Shown: one piece after another, positions 63,201-64,000 of the stretch
Position numbering within the stretch: the first letter of the stretch is position 1
Layout: every line of letters begins with the position of its first letter
Assembly (NCBI GenBank): GCA_016710065.1
Contig: JADJLP010000002.1
Coordinates: 868,001-932,000, forward strand
Direction: 5' to 3'
DNA from: Candidatus Ideonella esbjergensis
Lineage (GTDB): Bacteria > Pseudomonadota > Gammaproteobacteria > Burkholderiales > Burkholderiaceae_C
Length of the DNA stretch: 64,000 nucleotides
Translations under genes and position numbers: made by a program
The notes under the pieces: generated by a model
Databases searched by the model: none
What the model saw: the letters and a program-made list of their open reading frames with translations, nothing else
Told to the model about the DNA's origin: nothing

Positions 63201-64000
63201 AGCAGGTGATCCACTTCATCAACAAGAAGATGCCGGGCAACCTGCCCAAGAAGACGGCGCGCGCCCTGCTGGACATCGAGGACAAGCACTACGTCCCCAT
63301 CATCCGCAACCCGGCCGCCACCACCAGCGAAACCGAGGCGGTGTTCTATTTCCCTGGCTGCGGCTCAGAGCGTTTGTTCAGCCAGGTGGGCCTGGCGACG
63401 CAGGCCATGCTGTGGCGGGCCGGCGTGCAAACCGTGCTGCCGCCTGGCTACCTGTGCTGTGGCTACCCGCAACGTGGCTCGGGCCAGTTCGACAAGGCCG
63501 AGAAAATCATCACCGACAACCGGGTGCTGTTCCACCGCGTGGCCAACACGCTGAACTACCTGGACATCAAGACCGTGGTGGTGAGCTGCGGCACCTGCTA
63601 CGACCAGCTGCAGGGCTACAAGTTCGAAGAGATATTTCCCGGCAGCCGCATCATCGACATCCACGAGTACCTGTTGGAGAAGGGCATCACGCTGCCGGAT
63701 TCCAAGGGTGGCTACCTCTACCACGAGCCCTGCCACAACCCAATGAAGCTGCAGGACGGGGTGAAGACCGTCAAGGCCCTGGTGGGCGAGGGCGTGGTCA
63801 AGAGCGAACGCTGTTGCGGTGAGAGCGGCACGCTGGGTGTGAGCCGGCCCGACATCGCCACCCAGGTGCGTTTTCGCAAGGAAGAAGAGATCCGCATCGC
63901 CGAGACCGCGCTGCGCGCCTCGGGCCTGGTGACGGCCGGGCAGGACCTGAAGATCCTCACCAGCTGCCCCAGCTGCCTGCAGGGCCTGACCCGGTATGGC
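60203..64000 (+). CDS. Large FAD/FMN-binding oxidoreductase with 4Fe-4S and CCG domains (runs off window)
   Basis: 1266 codons visible, no stop in the window, so the C terminus is missing. It belongs to the FAD/FMN-binding oxidoreductases with an N-terminal DUF3683, of the D-lactate/glycolate dehydrogenase type. Order: N-terminal domain (IPYNYTSLSDREIVLRLLG) to about 170; FAD-binding domain (PRGGGTGYTGGAVPL from about 220; PTSAEASCIGGNIAMNAGGKKAV); FAD-oxidase C domain (HMHAGDGNVHTNIPV, SGEHGIGITKLEFL); two 4Fe-4S motifs (CLRCGKCKPVCSTHVP from 840, CTVCHKCLSPCPVKI from 902); then two CCG-type domains (FPGCGSERLFSQ with CCGYPQRGSGQ, and HEPCHNPMK with CCGESGTLGVSRPD). It probably oxidises a 2-hydroxy acid; the exact substrate is unknown. 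ATG 60203 begins MNAPLPITTLAAG. Confidence 0.88.
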   Translation, partial: MNAPLPITTLAAGAVAANAAAHPAAPRLREIPYNYTSLSDREIVLRLLGPHAWEVLGRLREERQTGRSARMLYEVLGDIWVVQRNPYLEDDLLDNPKRRAQLIEALHHRLGEVQKRRTPEADAVRDAAVGELLKSASAAVDRFDRRFDDVAALRQRCRKRLSKHTEKDNIKFDGLSRVSHVTDATDWRVEYPFVVLTPDTEAEMAGLVGACVELGLTIVPRGGGTGYTGGAVPLTWKSAVINTEKLEQMTEVEHVALPGLEKPVPTVWTGAGVVTQRVSDAAERAGFVFAVDPTSAEASCIGGNIAMNAGGKKAVLWGTALDNLASWKMVTPEAKWLEVVRLNHNLGKIHDVEIASFELRYFDATGKKLERTERLDIPGRVFRKEGLGKDVTDKFLAGLPGVQKEGCDGLITSARWVVHRMPAHVRTVCLEFFGNPIQCVPSIVEIKNFMFDEMKREGGAILAGLEHLDDRYLKAVGYATKSKRGGLPKMVLVGDIVGDDADAVARATSEVIRLANGRSGEGFVAVSADARKKFWLDRKRTAAISKHTNAFKVNEDVVIPLERMGEYTLGIERINIELSLRNKIALADALEAMFEGGKLQLGKTDDANEIPSAELLEDRVQQALTLIRDVRSQWQWWKQGLDAVQADEGRSFFDQIQDQSLRASWKRQILRPLQVLFAGSAFGPVIAECQRIHQEVLRGRVWVALHMHAGDGNVHTNIPVNSDNYEMLQTAHEAVGRIMVLARALGGVISGEHGIGITKLEFLTDDELANFTAYKAKVDPEGRFNKGKLLRGQALTDLGEDVHAADLSHAYTPSFGLMGHESLIMQQSDIGDIAASVKDCLRCGKCKPVCSTHVPRANLLYSPRNKILATSLLVEAFLYEEQTRRGVSLKHWEEFEDVADHCTVCHKCLSPCPVKIDFGDVSMNMRNLLRKMGQKSWRPGNAAAMFMLNATNPETIKLARSAMVGVAMKAQRLAHDVLKLAARRQTQLPPATVGTAPIKEQVIHFINKKMPGNLPKKTARALLDIEDKHYVPIIRNPAATTSETEAVFYFPGCGSERLFSQVGLATQAMLWRAGVQTVLPPGYLCCGYPQRGSGQFDKAEKIITDNRVLFHRVANTLNYLDIKTVVVSCGTCYDQLQGYKFEEIFPGSRIIDIHEYLLEKGITLPDSKGGYLYHEPCHNPMKLQDGVKTVKALVGEGVVKSERCCGESGTLGVSRPDIATQVRFRKEEEIRIAETALRASGLVTAGQDLKILTSCPSCLQGLTRYG

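Noticed and set aside
59936..63289. A 1118-codon open frame on the minus strand in phase with ugpB, which would make a 1555-aa fusion
   Set aside because: It is antisense to the oxidoreductase at 60203 and rich in His, Gly and Ala with no domain. The ugpB signal peptide lies at its internal ATG 59935. It is a GC-skew artefact.

Overview
The window is a GC-rich stretch of chromosome from a betaproteobacterium, most likely Burkholderiales, family Comamonadaceae (Hydrogenophaga/Acidovorax-like). This is inferred from gene content and order: tandem cyanophycin synthetase genes, DUF2782-thrB-BPSS1780 beside polA, argB-nucleotidase-slmA, hisIE-HIT-tatABC-htrA, petABC-sspAB, a DciA-type gene and a M23 peptidase before secA, and ugpBAECQ. 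No phage, IS element, CRISPR array or rRNA is visible. One tRNA (Thr, anticodon TGT) is present. About 60 protein genes fill the window; most are housekeeping genes, and the gaps are short and often hold small palindromic repeats.

Layout. 1-3124: two tandem cyanophycin synthetases; the first is cut by the window edge and stops before the C-terminal domain of its neighbour. 3471-9231: a Gcr/SpecificRecomb membrane protein, the peroxide-defence pair ahpC-ahpF with an OxyR-like site upstream and hairpins between the genes, and a divergent Cys-rich protein plus CDF metal transporter. 9683-21019: uvrD, a BPSS1780/thrB/DUF2782 operon, polA, YgiQ radical SAM, DUF429 and a small cytochrome c. 21238-25723: DUF1232, a CusF-like protein, argB, a nucleotidase, slmA, a DUF815 ATPase and a Nudix hydrolase. 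25814-32554: hisI-hisE, a small membrane protein, HIT, tatABC, an HtrA protease, Nif3, pdxA and mscL. 32792-41305: petABC (bc1 complex), sspAB, tRNA-Thr, dciA, M23 peptidase and secA.

The accessory part starts after secA. 41356-44804 encodes an HlyD-type adaptor and a C39-peptidase ABC exporter. 44765-47059 (minus) encodes a TPR protein with a C-terminal winged helix, divergent from a clostripain-like caspase-fold cysteine peptidase (47272-48912). A 20-bp near-perfect palindrome lies between the two starts. Two orphan small proteins follow, then argJ. 51242-53434 (minus) is a tightly overlapped five-gene operon in which three bactofilin-type proteins alternate with two single-pass membrane proteins.

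The right end holds an MFS transporter, the ugpBAECQ glycerol-3-phosphate operon, and a very large FAD/iron-sulfur oxidoreductase (1266 codons visible) that runs off the edge with no stop in the window.

The best candidates for something undescribed are the regulator/C11-peptidase/C39-exporter neighbourhood and the multi-bactofilin operon. Smaller unexplained signals are a three-copy repeat of about 30 nt at gene ends, a palindrome shared by the putative argB and secA start regions, and a hairpin with a U-tract directly in front of the tatA ribosome-binding site. All functional calls come from reading motifs by eye; no database search was run.
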